This document shows positions 25,576-34,745 of a DNA stretch of 64,000 nucleotides, in pieces (the first letter of the stretch is position 1; every line of letters starts with the position of its first letter). The notes beneath the pieces were generated by a model. The model was given only the letters and a program-made list of their open reading frames with translations. It was not told where the DNA came from and ran no database searches. Source of the DNA: CBFDBF01 sp050291465 (lineage in GTDB: Bacteria; Pseudomonadota; Gammaproteobacteria; Chromatiales; Chromatiaceae); the NCBI GenBank assembly GCA_050291465.1, contig JBNKJV010000008.1:62001-126000 (forward strand), in the 5' to 3' direction. The position numbers and the translations under genes were made by a program.

Positions 25576-26823
25576 ATGATGAACAGAAAACACCTACTTG
25601 CCACCGCCATCGCCGCCGCCCTGGCTGCTCCCGGCGCTATGGCCGGTGACGTTACCATGTACGGCCAGGTGCATATCGCCACCTCCAGCTATGACTCCGA
25701 GATCGACACCGGAGACGGCTGGGATATCTCCAGCCACGCCAGCCGTCTCGGCTTCAAGGGTAGTGAGGACCTGGGGGGTGACCTGAAGGCCATCTGGCAG
25801 ATCGAGCTGGGCATTGCCGCCTCTGATGACGCGGATGACGACGAAGGCGGCAACACCGTCAACAACGCCGACGGCCTCAGCTACCGCAACACCTTCGTGG
25901 GTCTCTCCGGCAACTGGGGTACTGCGGTCATCGGCCGTCACGACACCCCGATGAAGATCTCCACCGGTTCTCTGGACCTGTTCTCCGACACCATCGCCGA
26001 CTACAACGGCAACGGCGCGGATGACGAACTCAACGGTGCCGGTAATCTCGGATACGGGTTGCTTACCACTGCGCTTGTTCAGAGTATTCCGCTGCTCAAC
26101 CAGCAGGGTCTCGGCTTCGTGGACCTGCGGGTGGATCAGGCCATCGCCTACATCAGCCCGAGCTTCAACGGCCTGACCCTGGCCGCCGCCATCGTACAGC
26201 CCGGAATGGATCGCACCGGCAGCCTTCCCTATGATGCCGATGCGGCGGACGGTTTTGCCGAGGCCTACTCCGTGGCCGCTCTGTACAGCAACGGCCCCTT
26301 CTTCGCCTCTCTGGCGTGGGAGCGGATCGATGAGGATCTGGTGGAAGAGTTGCTCCGGGTGCATGTGGCCGCACAACCGGCCATCGGAGATGAAGACCGC
26401 TGGCGTTTGGGTCTGGGCTATACCGCCAACGGTATGCACGTGGGCTTCGTGTTTGAAGACCAGGATCACGCCGTCCAGGGTCTGGACGCCAAGCGCTGGC
26501 AGCTGAGCGGCTCTTACACCTTCGGTAACAACGTGATCAAGGCCATGTACGGCGAGAACGAGGTGGAGTGCTCCTTCTCCTGCGGCATTGCGCTGGCCAC
26601 CGTTACCGCAACCCTGCCGGACGGGACCCCGGTCATTCCGGGGATCTATGACGGCTACGACGTGGATCAGTGGGCCATCGGTATCGACCACAACTTCTCC
26701 AAGCGCACCAAGGCGTATCTGGTTTACACCGATGTGAATGTGGATCAGGGGCAGGACGTCATTCCTACGCAAACAGACGGTTCCTGGGACGGTTTCTCCC
26801 TTGGTCTTGTACATAAATTCTGA
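25576..26823 (+). CDS. Gram-negative porin, tandem copy 6
   Basis: This 415-residue porin is the most divergent copy. The signal peptide MMNRKHLLATAIAAALAAPGAMA resembles copy 3; translation may begin at the second Met (25579), better spaced from GGGAG. A unique insert lies around 155-172 (GYGLLTTALVQSIPLLNQQG), and an extracellular segment with two Cys (ECSFSCGIA) appears near 335, absent from the other copies. It ends GLVHKF and is followed by a strong terminator that closes the array. Confidence 0.95.
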   Translation: MMNRKHLLATAIAAALAAPGAMAGDVTMYGQVHIATSSYDSEIDTGDGWDISSHASRLGFKGSEDLGGDLKAIWQIELGIAASDDADDDEGGNTVNNADGLSYRNTFVGLSGNWGTAVIGRHDTPMKISTGSLDLFSDTIADYNGNGADDELNGAGNLGYGLLTTALVQSIPLLNQQGLGFVDLRVDQAIAYISPSFNGLTLAAAIVQPGMDRTGSLPYDADAADGFAEAYSVAALYSNGPFFASLAWERIDEDLVEELLRVHVAAQPAIGDEDRWRLGLGYTANGMHVGFVFEDQDHAVQGLDAKRWQLSGSYTFGNNVIKAMYGENEVECSFSCGIALATVTATLPDGTPVIPGIYDGYDVDQWAIGIDHNFSKRTKAYLVYTDVNVDQGQDVIPTQTDGSWDGFSLGLVHKF

Positions 26824-26848
26824 GTCTTATCGTATCTAAAGCAGGGTA

Positions 26849-26875
26849 ACGGGGCCTTCGGGCCCCGTTTTCTTT
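26849..26875 (+). terminator. Terminator closing the porin array
   Basis: ACGGGGCC-TTCG-GGCCCCGT (26849-26868), a stable UUCG tetraloop hairpin, is followed by TTTTCTTT. Confidence 0.85.
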
Positions 26876-27006
26876 GCCCTAGGCGAAAATGAAGTGAGAG
26901 CAGCGTTTAGCCGGGGATTGTGCAGGGATTCCCCTCTTCACTCTGCAGCGAAAACCGCTCCTATGGTATTCTACGCTGCCTTGCAGACCCCGATTTCCAA
27001 TCAAAC

Positions 27007-28767
27007 ATGAAACAGCAGATTCAGCAGCTCATCTCCCAGGCCCTGGAGCGGATCGCCGCAGATGGTGTAATCCCGGCGGACGCGATACCTCAGCCTATCT
27101 TTGAGCGGGCGCGGGATCCCCGGTATGGGGACTTCGCCAGCAACGTGGCCATGGTGTCCGCCAAGGCGGCAGGTATCAATCCGCGTGACCTGGCGGAGAG
27201 ACTGGTGGCCGCCGTGCCGGCGTCGGCGTTGGTGGATAAGGTGGAAATCGCCGGCCCCGGCTTCATCAATTTCTATCTTTCCCCGGATGCCTACCGCGCC
27301 GTGGTTCCCCTGATCATTGAACAGGGGCACCGGTTCGGCCGCAGTGACATCGGTCGGGGCAAGCGGGTGCAGGTGGAGTTCGTCTCCGCCAATCCCACCG
27401 GTCCGCTGCATGTGGGCCATGGCCGCGGCGCCGCCTACGGTGCGGTGGTGGCCGATCTGCTGGAGGCGGTGGGTTACAAGGTACACCGGGAATATTATGT
27501 CAACGATGCGGGGCGTCAAATGGACATCCTGGGCGCCAGTGTCTGGATGCGTTATCTGGAGTTGTGCGGTGAGGAACTGGTGTTTCCCGCCAACGGCTAC
27601 AAAGGGGACTATGTCTGGGATATCGCCGCCACCCTGCATCGGGAGCACGGGGATGCCTATCGGCATTCGGCGGAGGAGCTGTTCGCCGGGATTCCCGCGG
27701 ATGAGCCGGCGGGCGGGGATAAGGAGGTCCATATCGACGGCCTTATCGAGCGTGCGCGGCAGTTGCTGGGCGATAATCGCTACCGATACGTGTTTGAATT
27801 GGGCCTCAATACCATCCTGGACGATATCCGGGATGACCTGGAGCAATTTGGAGTCAAATATGATGAGTGGTACTCCGAACGGAGCCTGACCGAGAGCGGT
27901 GCGGTCAATAAGGCGCTGCAGCGGCTGCGGGATTCCGGCCATGTATATGAGAAGGATGGCGCGCTCTGGTTCCGTTCCACCGAGTTCGGTGACGAGAAGG
28001 ACCGGGTGGTGGAGCGGGATAACGGCCAGACCACCTATTTCGCCTCCGACATCGCCTACCATATGGACAAGTTGGAGAGGGGCTTCGAGCGGGTGATCGA
28101 TGTCTGGGGTGCGGATCATCACGGTTACGTGCCCCGGGTGAAGGCGGCCATGGAGGCGGTGGGTGATGATCCCTCGAAGCTGGATGTGCTGCTGGTACAA
28201 TTCGCCAATCTCTACCGCGGTGGAGAAAAGGTGCAGATGTCCACCCGTTCCGGGGAGTTCGTGACCTTGCGCGAACTGCGCAAGGAGGTGGGAACGGACG
28301 CGGCCCGATTCTTTTATGTCATGCGTAAATGCGAGCAACATCTGGACTTCGATCTGGACCTGGCCAAATCCCAGTCCAGCGATAATCCTGTCTATTATGT
28401 GCAGTATGCCCATGCACGGGTCTGCAGCGTTCTGGCTCAGGCGGCAGAAAAGGGCATACCGGTGGAGATCAGTGATGGTCTCACCAATATGGAGTGTCTC
28501 GGCGAAGAGCATGAACGGAGCTTGCTCAAGACCCTGACCAGATATCCCGAGGTGGTGGAGGCGGCGGCGCTCAACGAAGAGCCCCATCAGCTTTCCCATT
28601 ACGTGCGGGAACTGGCCAACGACTTCCATACCTATTACAACGCGCATCAGTTCCTGGTCGGCGATGACACCCTGCGGGATGCCCGGCTGAAGCTGATCCT
28701 TGCGGTTCGGCAGGTCCTGAGGAACGGGCTGAATCTGCTGGGCGTTTCAGCACCGGAGAAGATGTAA
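27007..28767 (+). CDS. argS: Arginyl-tRNA synthetase
   Basis: This 586-residue class I synthetase charges tRNA-Arg. Seen are the N-terminal Add-1 domain (RARDPRYGDFASNVAM), the HIGH-type motif in ANPTGPLHVGHGRGAAYG, the long central domain and a C-terminal anticodon-binding domain (HYVRELANDFHTYYNAHQF, VLRNGLNLLGV). The Met at 27007 is chosen because the family starts close to QQIQQLISQALE. It is directly followed, without any gap, by the GTG start of the SPOR gene, a common gammaproteobacterial pair. Confidence 0.98.
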   Translation: MKQQIQQLISQALERIAADGVIPADAIPQPIFERARDPRYGDFASNVAMVSAKAAGINPRDLAERLVAAVPASALVDKVEIAGPGFINFYLSPDAYRAVVPLIIEQGHRFGRSDIGRGKRVQVEFVSANPTGPLHVGHGRGAAYGAVVADLLEAVGYKVHREYYVNDAGRQMDILGASVWMRYLELCGEELVFPANGYKGDYVWDIAATLHREHGDAYRHSAEELFAGIPADEPAGGDKEVHIDGLIERARQLLGDNRYRYVFELGLNTILDDIRDDLEQFGVKYDEWYSERSLTESGAVNKALQRLRDSGHVYEKDGALWFRSTEFGDEKDRVVERDNGQTTYFASDIAYHMDKLERGFERVIDVWGADHHGYVPRVKAAMEAVGDDPSKLDVLLVQFANLYRGGEKVQMSTRSGEFVTLRELRKEVGTDAARFFYVMRKCEQHLDFDLDLAKSQSSDNPVYYVQYAHARVCSVLAQAAEKGIPVEISDGLTNMECLGEEHERSLLKTLTRYPEVVEAAALNEEPHQLSHYVRELANDFHTYYNAHQFLVGDDTLRDARLKLILAVRQVLRNGLNLLGVSAPEKM

Positions 28768-29343
28768 GTGGCAAAAGACTATAAAAGCCGGGCAAATCCG
28801 CCGGCGCCGAAGAAGACGCAGACCCCGGGCTGGGTGTGGTTCTTTGCCGGCCTCCTGGTAGGGGTGTTTGCTACCGGGCTGGCCTGGTTGAAACTCGGGA
28901 CGGGTACCCCGGGTATCTCCTCCGCTCCAAAGGCCCGGCAACAGCAGGAGCAACCGGTAGCGAAGGTGGAGGAGAAGGCGGAGTCAACCGCCCCCAAACC
29001 CCGCTTCGATTTCTATACCATTCTGCCGGAGATGGAGGTGGTGGTATCGGAAACGGAAGAGGAGCCGAGAGCTTCCTCCGAGGCATCCGCCGGGGTGGCC
29101 GACGCCCCCCGCTCCTATATGGTGCAGATGGGGTCGTTCAAGAGATTCGCTGATGCCGACCGGCTTAAGGCGAATCTGGCGCTCATGGGCATCGAGGCCG
29201 AGATCCAGAAGGTGAATGTAAACGGTGGTGAGGTGTTTCACCGGGTTCGCAGCGCCCCCCTTACCCGCAGGGAGGCGAACAAACTGCGCAATCGTCTGCG
29301 GAATCAGAATATCAACTGTCTGGTGTTGAAGATCAGGGGATAG
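28768..29343 (+). CDS. FtsN-like SPOR-domain protein
   Basis: This 191-residue bitopic membrane protein begins with GTG immediately after the argS stop. A short cytoplasmic basic segment precedes one transmembrane helix (WVWFFAGLLVGVFATGLAWL, about 22-41). A charged periplasmic linker and a C-terminal SPOR domain (about 115-190, YMVQMGSFKRFADADRLKANL) follow. SPOR domains bind denuded peptidoglycan at division sites. Position after argS and the topology suggest an FtsN-type division protein, though the essential FtsN region is not certain from sequence. Confidence 0.9.
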   Translation: MAKDYKSRANPPAPKKTQTPGWVWFFAGLLVGVFATGLAWLKLGTGTPGISSAPKARQQQEQPVAKVEEKAESTAPKPRFDFYTILPEMEVVVSETEEEPRASSEASAGVADAPRSYMVQMGSFKRFADADRLKANLALMGIEAEIQKVNVNGGEVFHRVRSAPLTRREANKLRNRLRNQNINCLVLKIRG

Positions 29344-29371
29344 ATTCTAGGTCTCCGCAACCGCTTGGAAA

Positions 29372-29602
29372 ATGGGCGACAAGATTTCCAGGGTCAGGTT
29401 TTCTCTCCATATCTCCCAGGAGGAGTATCTTCGTTACTACCGCGGAGAAGCGGGGGCGGTTCAGGTGACCGCGGATGACGGAAGGCGTATCCGCTTTCCG
29501 GCATCCAATCTGCGGCGCTTTGTTTCCAGCGATGGGATACAGGGGAGGTTCGAGATCACTCTGGGTGAGGGGAACCGCCTGTTGGAGTTGAAGAAACTCT
29601 AG
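29372..29602 (+). CDS. DUF2835 family protein
   Basis: This 76-residue protein matches DUF2835: FSLHISQEEYLRYYRGEAGAVQV, then DDGRRIRFPASNLRRFVSSDGIQGRFEI and a C-terminal NRLLELKKL. The family is small, soluble and of unknown function, largely confined to gammaproteobacteria. It follows the SPOR gene by 28 bp on the same strand and is probably in that operon. It converges on feoC. Confidence 0.9.
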   Translation: MGDKISRVRFSLHISQEEYLRYYRGEAGAVQVTADDGRRIRFPASNLRRFVSSDGIQGRFEITLGEGNRLLELKKL

Positions 29603-29649
29603 TGGAGTCGGTAGCGGCAGATGTTGCCTGCGCCGTCCGTTCGGGGATG

Positions 29650-29925
29650 CTATTTTCCGCAGATGTCTATCCGGATCACCTGCTGTTCGACCGTCGCTAC
29701 GTCGCTATCAAGCCATTCGTAGATCTCAGTGCTTTCGGGGGTGCACTCATTGCAGCTGCGCCCACAGGAACTTTTGAGTGACAGTCTCCGTACCTTGCCT
29801 TTGCGCACCCAGCGGTCGAGCATGCCACGTACCGCCTCCGGGTCGCTTTCCAGGTGCAGGGCGATATCGAAGAGCGGTGCCCGCCCCCGGGTCATGAGGT
29901 AGTTTTTGACTTCTGCGAGTATCAT
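29650..29925 (-). CDS. feoC: FeoC-like transcriptional regulator
   Basis: This 91-residue protein has a small winged-helix start (MILAEVKNYLMTRGRAPLFDIALHLESDPEAVRGML) and a Cys cluster CGRSCNEC near residue 57 that may hold an iron-sulfur centre. FeoC proteins tune or stabilise FeoB. The start at 29925 overlaps the feoB stop codon by 4 nt; longer upstream open sequence is the feoB 3' end in another frame. It is the last gene of feoABC. Confidence 0.88.
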   Translation of the reverse strand: MILAEVKNYLMTRGRAPLFDIALHLESDPEAVRGMLDRWVRKGKVRRLSLKSSCGRSCNECTPESTEIYEWLDSDVATVEQQVIRIDICGK

Positions 29926-32225
29926 GCGGCGGTCCCCTCTCCCCGTTTGCCCCACATACGCAGACTCGCTATTACACCGACGGCCAGGATCCCGAGGAGA
30001 GTAATCCATAGGGCCGAAGCGACCGGATGCCGGCTGAAGGTGGCGGCCTGGTAGAAGATCGTGGATGTGGTATAGGCGATACCGGTGGTCCAGGCGGCTA
30101 CGAATGCGGCCCAACGACCGCCGGTCTCACGGGCGATGGCCCCCATGGTGGCGACACAGGGGAAATAGAGCAGGATAAAGAGCAGGTAGGCGAATGCGCC
30201 GGCCTGACCGTCAAACCGGGAGGCCATGGCGCCGAATATGCCTGCGCTGACCTCCTGCTCCGCGGCCGCCGCCTGGGGGTCGCTGATCTCCCCCACGTTC
30301 ATTCCCAGCGGGTCCAGCAGCAGGTCCGATACCTTGGCGAGGTTGGTCGGTATGGTAGTCAGGGCTTCCTGGAGAGTGGGCCAGAATTCAAAGGGCGACT
30401 TCTCCCCGGTTCCTCCCGCCTCTTCCGCCGCTATCCGGGTATAGATGGAGTCCAGGGTGCCGACAACCGTCTCCTTGGCCAGAATACCGGTGAAGATACC
30501 CACGGTTGCCGGCCAGTTGTCCTCCTTGATACCCATAGGTGCGAAAGCCGGTGTTACGGATTGGCCGAAGGCGCTCAGTACCGAAGCGTTGCTCTCACGC
30601 TTGCCGAAGCTGCCGTCCGTACCGACGGAGTTCAGCACATTCAGCACCATGACCATGACCACGATCACCTTACCGGCATCCCGGATAAAAAGTTTTACCC
30701 GGTCCCAGGTACGCAGCGAAACCCCCTTGAGAGTAGGCAGATGGTATGGAGGAAGTTCCATCATAAACCCGGTGGAACTGCCGGAGAGCAGGGTACGGCG
30801 CATGATCATTCCGGTCAGCACTGCGATGGTGATGCCGATTAGGTAGAGAGCAAACACCAGGTTCTGGCCGTTGCTCGGGAAGAAGGCGGCGGCAAACAGG
30901 ACATAGACCGGCAGCCGGGCGCCACAGGACATGAAGGGGTTCATAAGGATGGTTAACTTACGTTCCCGTTCGTTCTCCAGCGTTCGCGTCGCCATCACCG
31001 CTGGTACGTTACAGCCGAAACCGACGATCATGGGTACGAACGCCTTGCCGGGCAGGCCGATGGTGCGCATAAAGCGATCCATAACAAAGGCGGCCCTGGC
31101 CATGTACCCGCTGTCTTCGAGAATGGAAAGAAACAGATAAAGACAGGCCACGATAGGTATGAAGGTGGCTACCACCTGGACGCCGCCTCCCGCTCCGTCC
31201 GCCAACAATACCGCCAGCCACTCCGGGGAGCCCAAGGCGCGCAGCCAGCCGCCCAGAGTCTCAACAAAGACGGCGCCGGCCACAATATCGAAGAAGTCGA
31301 TGAATGCACCGCCGATGTTGATGGTGAACATGAACATCAGATACATGACCAGCAGGAACAGGGGTACTCCGAATACCTTGCTCAATACCAGCCGGTCGAT
31401 GCGGTCGGTAACGGTGCGGCCGGCCTTGCCGCGTTCGCGAATGACATGCCGGGCCAGCGTGTGGGCGTGGCTGTAGCGGGCATCGGCGATATAGATATCC
31501 GCCTCTTCGCCGGCGCGCTTTTCGATGGTGTCGCGCCACTCCGTTACCCTGGGCCAAAGCTCTTGACCGGCCAGAAATTCCGCATGCGGGTCGCCTTCCA
31601 GCAGTTTCAGGGTAATCCAGCGGCTATCGGATTTGCTGCATTTGCCGGCCATGGCCGGTTTCAGATCGGCGATGGCCTGTTCCACGGTCTCGTCGTGAGT
31701 TACGAGAAAACCGGAAAAACTGTCGTCTTTTGCCACCAGGCCGATCTGGCGCTTGAGTTCCTCCACCCCTTCCCCGGTGGTGGCGACGATGGGGACGACG
31801 GGACAACCCAGGTGTTCACCGAGGTGGTCCAGGTCGAGTTCAATACCACGTTTGCGGGCCACATCCATCATGTTCACTGCGATAACCATGGGCAATCCCA
31901 TTTCCCGCAGTTGCACCGTGAAATAGAGGTTACGTTCCAGGTTTACGGCATCAATGATATTTACAATGAGTGACGCTTCATGGGAGAGGAGAAAATCACG
32001 GGTAACCTGCTCATCAAGGGAGGCGGCGTCCAACGAATAGATCCCCGGAAGATCGATAACCTTCACCTCTTCCCCTTCCAGGGAGAAGCGCCCCTCCTTC
32101 CGGTCCACGGTAACACCCGGCCAGTTGCCGGTCTTTTGTCGGATGCCGGTCAGCTGGTTGAACAGGGCGGATTTGCCACAGTTTGGATTACCGCCCAGGG
32201 CGATAGTCAGCACGTTGATCTCCAT
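29922..32225 (-). CDS. feoB: Ferrous iron transport protein FeoB
   Basis: This 767-residue inner-membrane Fe(II) transporter has an N-terminal G domain: G1 GNPNCGKS (about 12-19), G3 DLPG in VIDLPGIYSLDA, G4 NMMD. A helical spacer domain and the C-terminal Gate and Nucleoside-recognition membrane regions follow, with ILEDSGYMARAAFVMDR, GFGCNVPAVMATRT and MSCGARLPVYVLFAAAF. All core motifs are present. It lies 79 bp after feoA and overlaps feoC, so the three are one operon. Confidence 0.97.
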   Translation of the reverse strand: MEINVLTIALGGNPNCGKSALFNQLTGIRQKTGNWPGVTVDRKEGRFSLEGEEVKVIDLPGIYSLDAASLDEQVTRDFLLSHEASLIVNIIDAVNLERNLYFTVQLREMGLPMVIAVNMMDVARKRGIELDLDHLGEHLGCPVVPIVATTGEGVEELKRQIGLVAKDDSFSGFLVTHDETVEQAIADLKPAMAGKCSKSDSRWITLKLLEGDPHAEFLAGQELWPRVTEWRDTIEKRAGEEADIYIADARYSHAHTLARHVIRERGKAGRTVTDRIDRLVLSKVFGVPLFLLVMYLMFMFTINIGGAFIDFFDIVAGAVFVETLGGWLRALGSPEWLAVLLADGAGGGVQVVATFIPIVACLYLFLSILEDSGYMARAAFVMDRFMRTIGLPGKAFVPMIVGFGCNVPAVMATRTLENERERKLTILMNPFMSCGARLPVYVLFAAAFFPSNGQNLVFALYLIGITIAVLTGMIMRRTLLSGSSTGFMMELPPYHLPTLKGVSLRTWDRVKLFIRDAGKVIVVMVMVLNVLNSVGTDGSFGKRESNASVLSAFGQSVTPAFAPMGIKEDNWPATVGIFTGILAKETVVGTLDSIYTRIAAEEAGGTGEKSPFEFWPTLQEALTTIPTNLAKVSDLLLDPLGMNVGEISDPQAAAAEQEVSAGIFGAMASRFDGQAGAFAYLLFILLYFPCVATMGAIARETGGRWAAFVAAWTTGIAYTTSTIFYQAATFSRHPVASALWITLLGILAVGVIASLRMWGKRGEGTAA

Positions 32226-32304
32226 CGGTTGTTGCCATTGGCCTGATGCCTTCAGAGGCCGAGCTGGGGACAGGGGGTTTCTCTCTATGCGGAAGACGTC
32301 GCTG

Positions 32305-32562
32305 CTATATGAGCTGTGTCAGCAGCTTCTCGGCGATGCCGCCTCCCAGGGCAATACGGTTACCGGCATTGGCTACGACGACACCGTGGCCGCGGTGATG
32401 CAGCACCTCCACCTCGGATCCCACACGCAGGCCCAGTCCCAGGAGACGCCGCGATACCTTCTGTCCTCCCTGGATCTGAATGATACGCGCTCGTTTCCCT
32501 TTCGGGACAAGGCTTAGGGCGGTGAGGGGTGCCCCCGAATCTCCTGTCTGTATCGATACCAT
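32305..32562 (-). CDS. feoA: Ferrous iron transport protein FeoA
   Basis: This protein of about 85 residues has the SH3-like FeoA fold: LTALSLVPKGKRARIIQIQGG, SRRLLGLGLRVGSEVEVLHH, and VVVANAGNRIALGGGIAEKLLTQLI. FeoA is a cytosolic partner needed for FeoB activity. The start at 32562 is preferred over one 20 codons upstream because the latter lies in the promoter region. A candidate Fur box sits just upstream. Confidence 0.92.
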   Translation of the reverse strand: MVSIQTGDSGAPLTALSLVPKGKRARIIQIQGGQKVSRRLLGLGLRVGSEVEVLHHRGHGVVVANAGNRIALGGGIAEKLLTQLI

Positions 32563-32574
32563 CAGGTTACAATT

Positions 32575-32593
32575 AAGAATGATTCCTATTTGC
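32575..32593 (-). promoter_or_regulatory. Candidate Fur box upstream of feoA
   Basis: The minus-strand sequence GCAAATAGGAATCATTCTT agrees with the 19-bp Fur consensus at about 12 positions, including the complete AATCATT half. It ends 13 bp before the feoA start codon. Iron repression of feoABC by Fur is common, so the position is sensible, but the match is only moderate. Confidence 0.45.
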
Positions 32594-32746
32594 AATGTAG
32601 CATCGGCAGACCGGGGAATCAACCACTACTTATGGTGTTTTAAGCGGAAAGTCAGTCCGGGAAAGGAGCCTGTGGGCAGGTTCGAAAAGGCAACGCTTCC
32701 CGGCTCTCTCCCCTCTTGGAACAGGACGGATCACGTCGGTAAGGAT

Positions 32747-33496
32747 TCAAGCGGGCTTGCGCAGCAGGTCCACCCGGGAGGGTTTGAGAAAATGGGCCCC
32801 CTCTTCCGTCATGTGCCGGGAAAAGGCCTGGCGGATCTTTGCATAAAGCGCCTGGTCGATCCGGTGCTCGCTATGGGTTACGTTCAACATACGGGCCTCA
32901 AAATGCTCGAAGTCGCGGAAATGGCCGGGGGCGTTGAAGAACAGTTGCTCCACCAGCGCAAGTCGGCCATCCGCCACCGCCCGGTGTACGGCCTCGAACG
33001 CGGCCCGGCGCACCTCCCTTTCATCGTTATAGAGGCGGGTGATTTCGTTGAGTTCTCCTCGATAGACCGGTTCCGATATGTATGCCAGCCCGTTCGGCCT
33101 CAGGACCCTGGCGATCTCGCTCAGTGCCTGGTCCATAAGTTCCGGCGGGACGTGGTGCAGGGATTTCAGCATCAGAACCACATCCATCGATCCGTCGGGT
33201 TGGTTGATCGCTTCGGCGCCACCGTAGATAAAGGTAACCGCGGGCAGATCGTCGATCTGCAGATTCTTCTCGTGCTGGATACGGTCAACTTCGGTGGCGA
33301 TTATGGCTGCGGGGGAGAACTCTTCGACGATGAGCCGGGTCATCCAGGCTCGTCCACACCCCAGTTCCAGTACCCGCGCCCCTCTAAGGGGCAGGGTACG
33401 CTTCATGATTTCCAGCTCGGTGGCGTGAATATAGGCGTCTAAATTGTCGATCTGCATGGTATGCGGATAGCCGTATTGAATGGGTGCCGGTGACAT
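32747..33496 (-). CDS. Class I SAM-dependent methyltransferase
   Basis: This protein of about 249 residues carries the SAM-binding core VLELGCGRAWMTRLIVEEF (motif I), the acidic TEVDRIQHEKNLQ, DVVLMLKSLHHVP (motif post-I/IV) and EIARVLRPNGLAYISEPVYRG, typical of methyltransferase 11-type enzymes. The substrate is unknown. The start is probably MSPAPIQYG (33496) or the Met 13 codons later; the first 21 codons of the longer frame come from an intergenic repeat-like stretch. It stands alone, pointing left toward feoA. Confidence 0.82.
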   Translation of the reverse strand: MSPAPIQYGYPHTMQIDNLDAYIHATELEIMKRTLPLRGARVLELGCGRAWMTRLIVEEFSPAAIIATEVDRIQHEKNLQIDDLPAVTFIYGGAEAINQPDGSMDVVLMLKSLHHVPPELMDQALSEIARVLRPNGLAYISEPVYRGELNEITRLYNDEREVRRAAFEAVHRAVADGRLALVEQLFFNAPGHFRDFEHFEARMLNVTHSEHRIDQALYAKIRQAFSRHMTEEGAHFLKPSRVDLLRKPA

Positions 33497-33627
33497 CTTT
33501 CTGAAAGTAAATAACTTAGAACTTCGGACTTCAAACTTCAAACTCTCATAGTGCAACAACGGTAAAATTAAAACGATGAGTGATCGTAGGCCCGGCTGGT
33601 TGGAGGAGCCGTGTATCCGTCTTTTAC

Positions 33628-33643
33628 GGCGGGATGTCCCGCC
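33628..33643. repeat. GC-rich hairpin upstream of ppk2
   Basis: GGCGGGATGTCCCGCC is a perfect inverted repeat in the 264-bp gap between the divergent methyltransferase and ppk2 genes. No T tract follows, so it is more likely a regulatory or repeat hairpin than a terminator. Confidence 0.5.
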
Positions 33644-33760
33644 ACTGCTAAAGGGTTATATTTACCTTAGAAAATTCCTGTTTAATTAAGGAAAATGTGT
33701 GCAAGCTGCCTGTAACTGGCATAGGATTAACAGATAGGGTTTTGCCGGGGGAACAGCCTC

Positions 33761-34708
33761 ATGACTGATAGAGAACATCTCACCATCGTCGGCTCGGAAA
33801 AAGGTGATGACGGGCAAGAGCAGCCGAGCGCTGACGACCAGGAAATGACACTGGAGGATCTGGCGGCGCAGAACGAGCGTTTTCGCAAGGAGGTACGGCA
33901 GTTACAGAAGGATGGCCGTAAGGCTGTCCGCAAGTACCGCCAGGAGCAGGCGCTCAAACCTTACCAGGCGGAGCTGATTCGGATGCAGCAATATCTGGAA
34001 GAGAGCGGCACGCGCATGATTATTCTGTTCGAGGGGCGTGACGCCGCCGGCAAGGGTGGGACCATTCGCCGTGTCACCCGCTACATGAACGAAAAACACT
34101 ATCGGGTGGTTGCGTTAGGCAAGCCGAGCGAGGAAGAGCGTACACAATGGTTTTTCCAGCGCTACGTACGGCGTTTCCCCACCGGTGGTGAAGTGGTGTT
34201 GTTCGACCGCAGTTGGTACAACCGCGCCATGGTGGAGCCGGTATTCGGATTCTGTAGCGAGCAGGAATACCAGGATTTCATGGTGGGCGTGACCGGGTTT
34301 GAGAAGGACCTGGTGCGGCAGGGCACGGTCCTTATCAAACTCTATTTCAGTGTGACTAAAGAAGAGCAGGCGCGGCGGTTCGAGCGGCGCATGACCGATC
34401 CGTTGCGTCAGTGGAAGTTGAGTGAGGTGGACGTACAGGCCCAGGAACGCTGGGATGATTTTACCAATGTTAAATATGAGATGCTGAGGCGTACCAATAC
34501 CACCCATGCGCCGTGGACCATCATCCGTTCCAACGACAAACACCAGGCGCGGGTTAACGCCATTAAGGTAGTTCTGAATTCTGTTCCCTATATGCGACTC
34601 AATCCGAATCTCGATTTTGTGCCTGATCCGGAAATCGTGGTCTCCGGGGCCCGAGAACTGGAAATGATGGAGGCGCAGCGGCTGCAGAGCGGTAAGTTTG
34701 AGGATTGA
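33761..34708 (+). CDS. Polyphosphate kinase 2 family protein
   Basis: This 315-residue PPK2 protein moves phosphate between polyphosphate and nucleotides. Walker A is FEGRDAAGKGGTIRRV (about 90-105), the lid and Walker B region includes FDRSWYNRAMVEPVFGFC, and the C-terminal part shows RTNTTHAPWTIIRSNDKHQARVNAI. The N-terminal 60 residues are charged and helical. The substrate class (ADP or AMP, synthesis or use of polyphosphate) cannot be told by eye. GGGGGAA lies 8 nt upstream of the ATG. Confidence 0.93.
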   Translation: MTDREHLTIVGSEKGDDGQEQPSADDQEMTLEDLAAQNERFRKEVRQLQKDGRKAVRKYRQEQALKPYQAELIRMQQYLEESGTRMIILFEGRDAAGKGGTIRRVTRYMNEKHYRVVALGKPSEEERTQWFFQRYVRRFPTGGEVVLFDRSWYNRAMVEPVFGFCSEQEYQDFMVGVTGFEKDLVRQGTVLIKLYFSVTKEEQARRFERRMTDPLRQWKLSEVDVQAQERWDDFTNVKYEMLRRTNTTHAPWTIIRSNDKHQARVNAIKVVLNSVPYMRLNPNLDFVPDPEIVVSGARELEMMEAQRLQSGKFED

Positions 34709-34745
34709 TGGTGGTAAAAGGTTAGAAGTAGAAGGTTGTATGTAG

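Noticed and set aside
19429..26814. Long antisense frames across the porin genes
   Set aside because: They arise from codon bias of the porin strand and are repeated simply because the porins are repeated.
19105..26823. Assembly artefact as an explanation for the six porins
   Set aside because: Copies differ in length, signal peptide, loops and some spacers, so a collapsed or duplicated assembly does not explain them.
27001..28647. 548-codon frame antisense to argS
   Set aside because: Shadow of argS; no motif or ribosome site.
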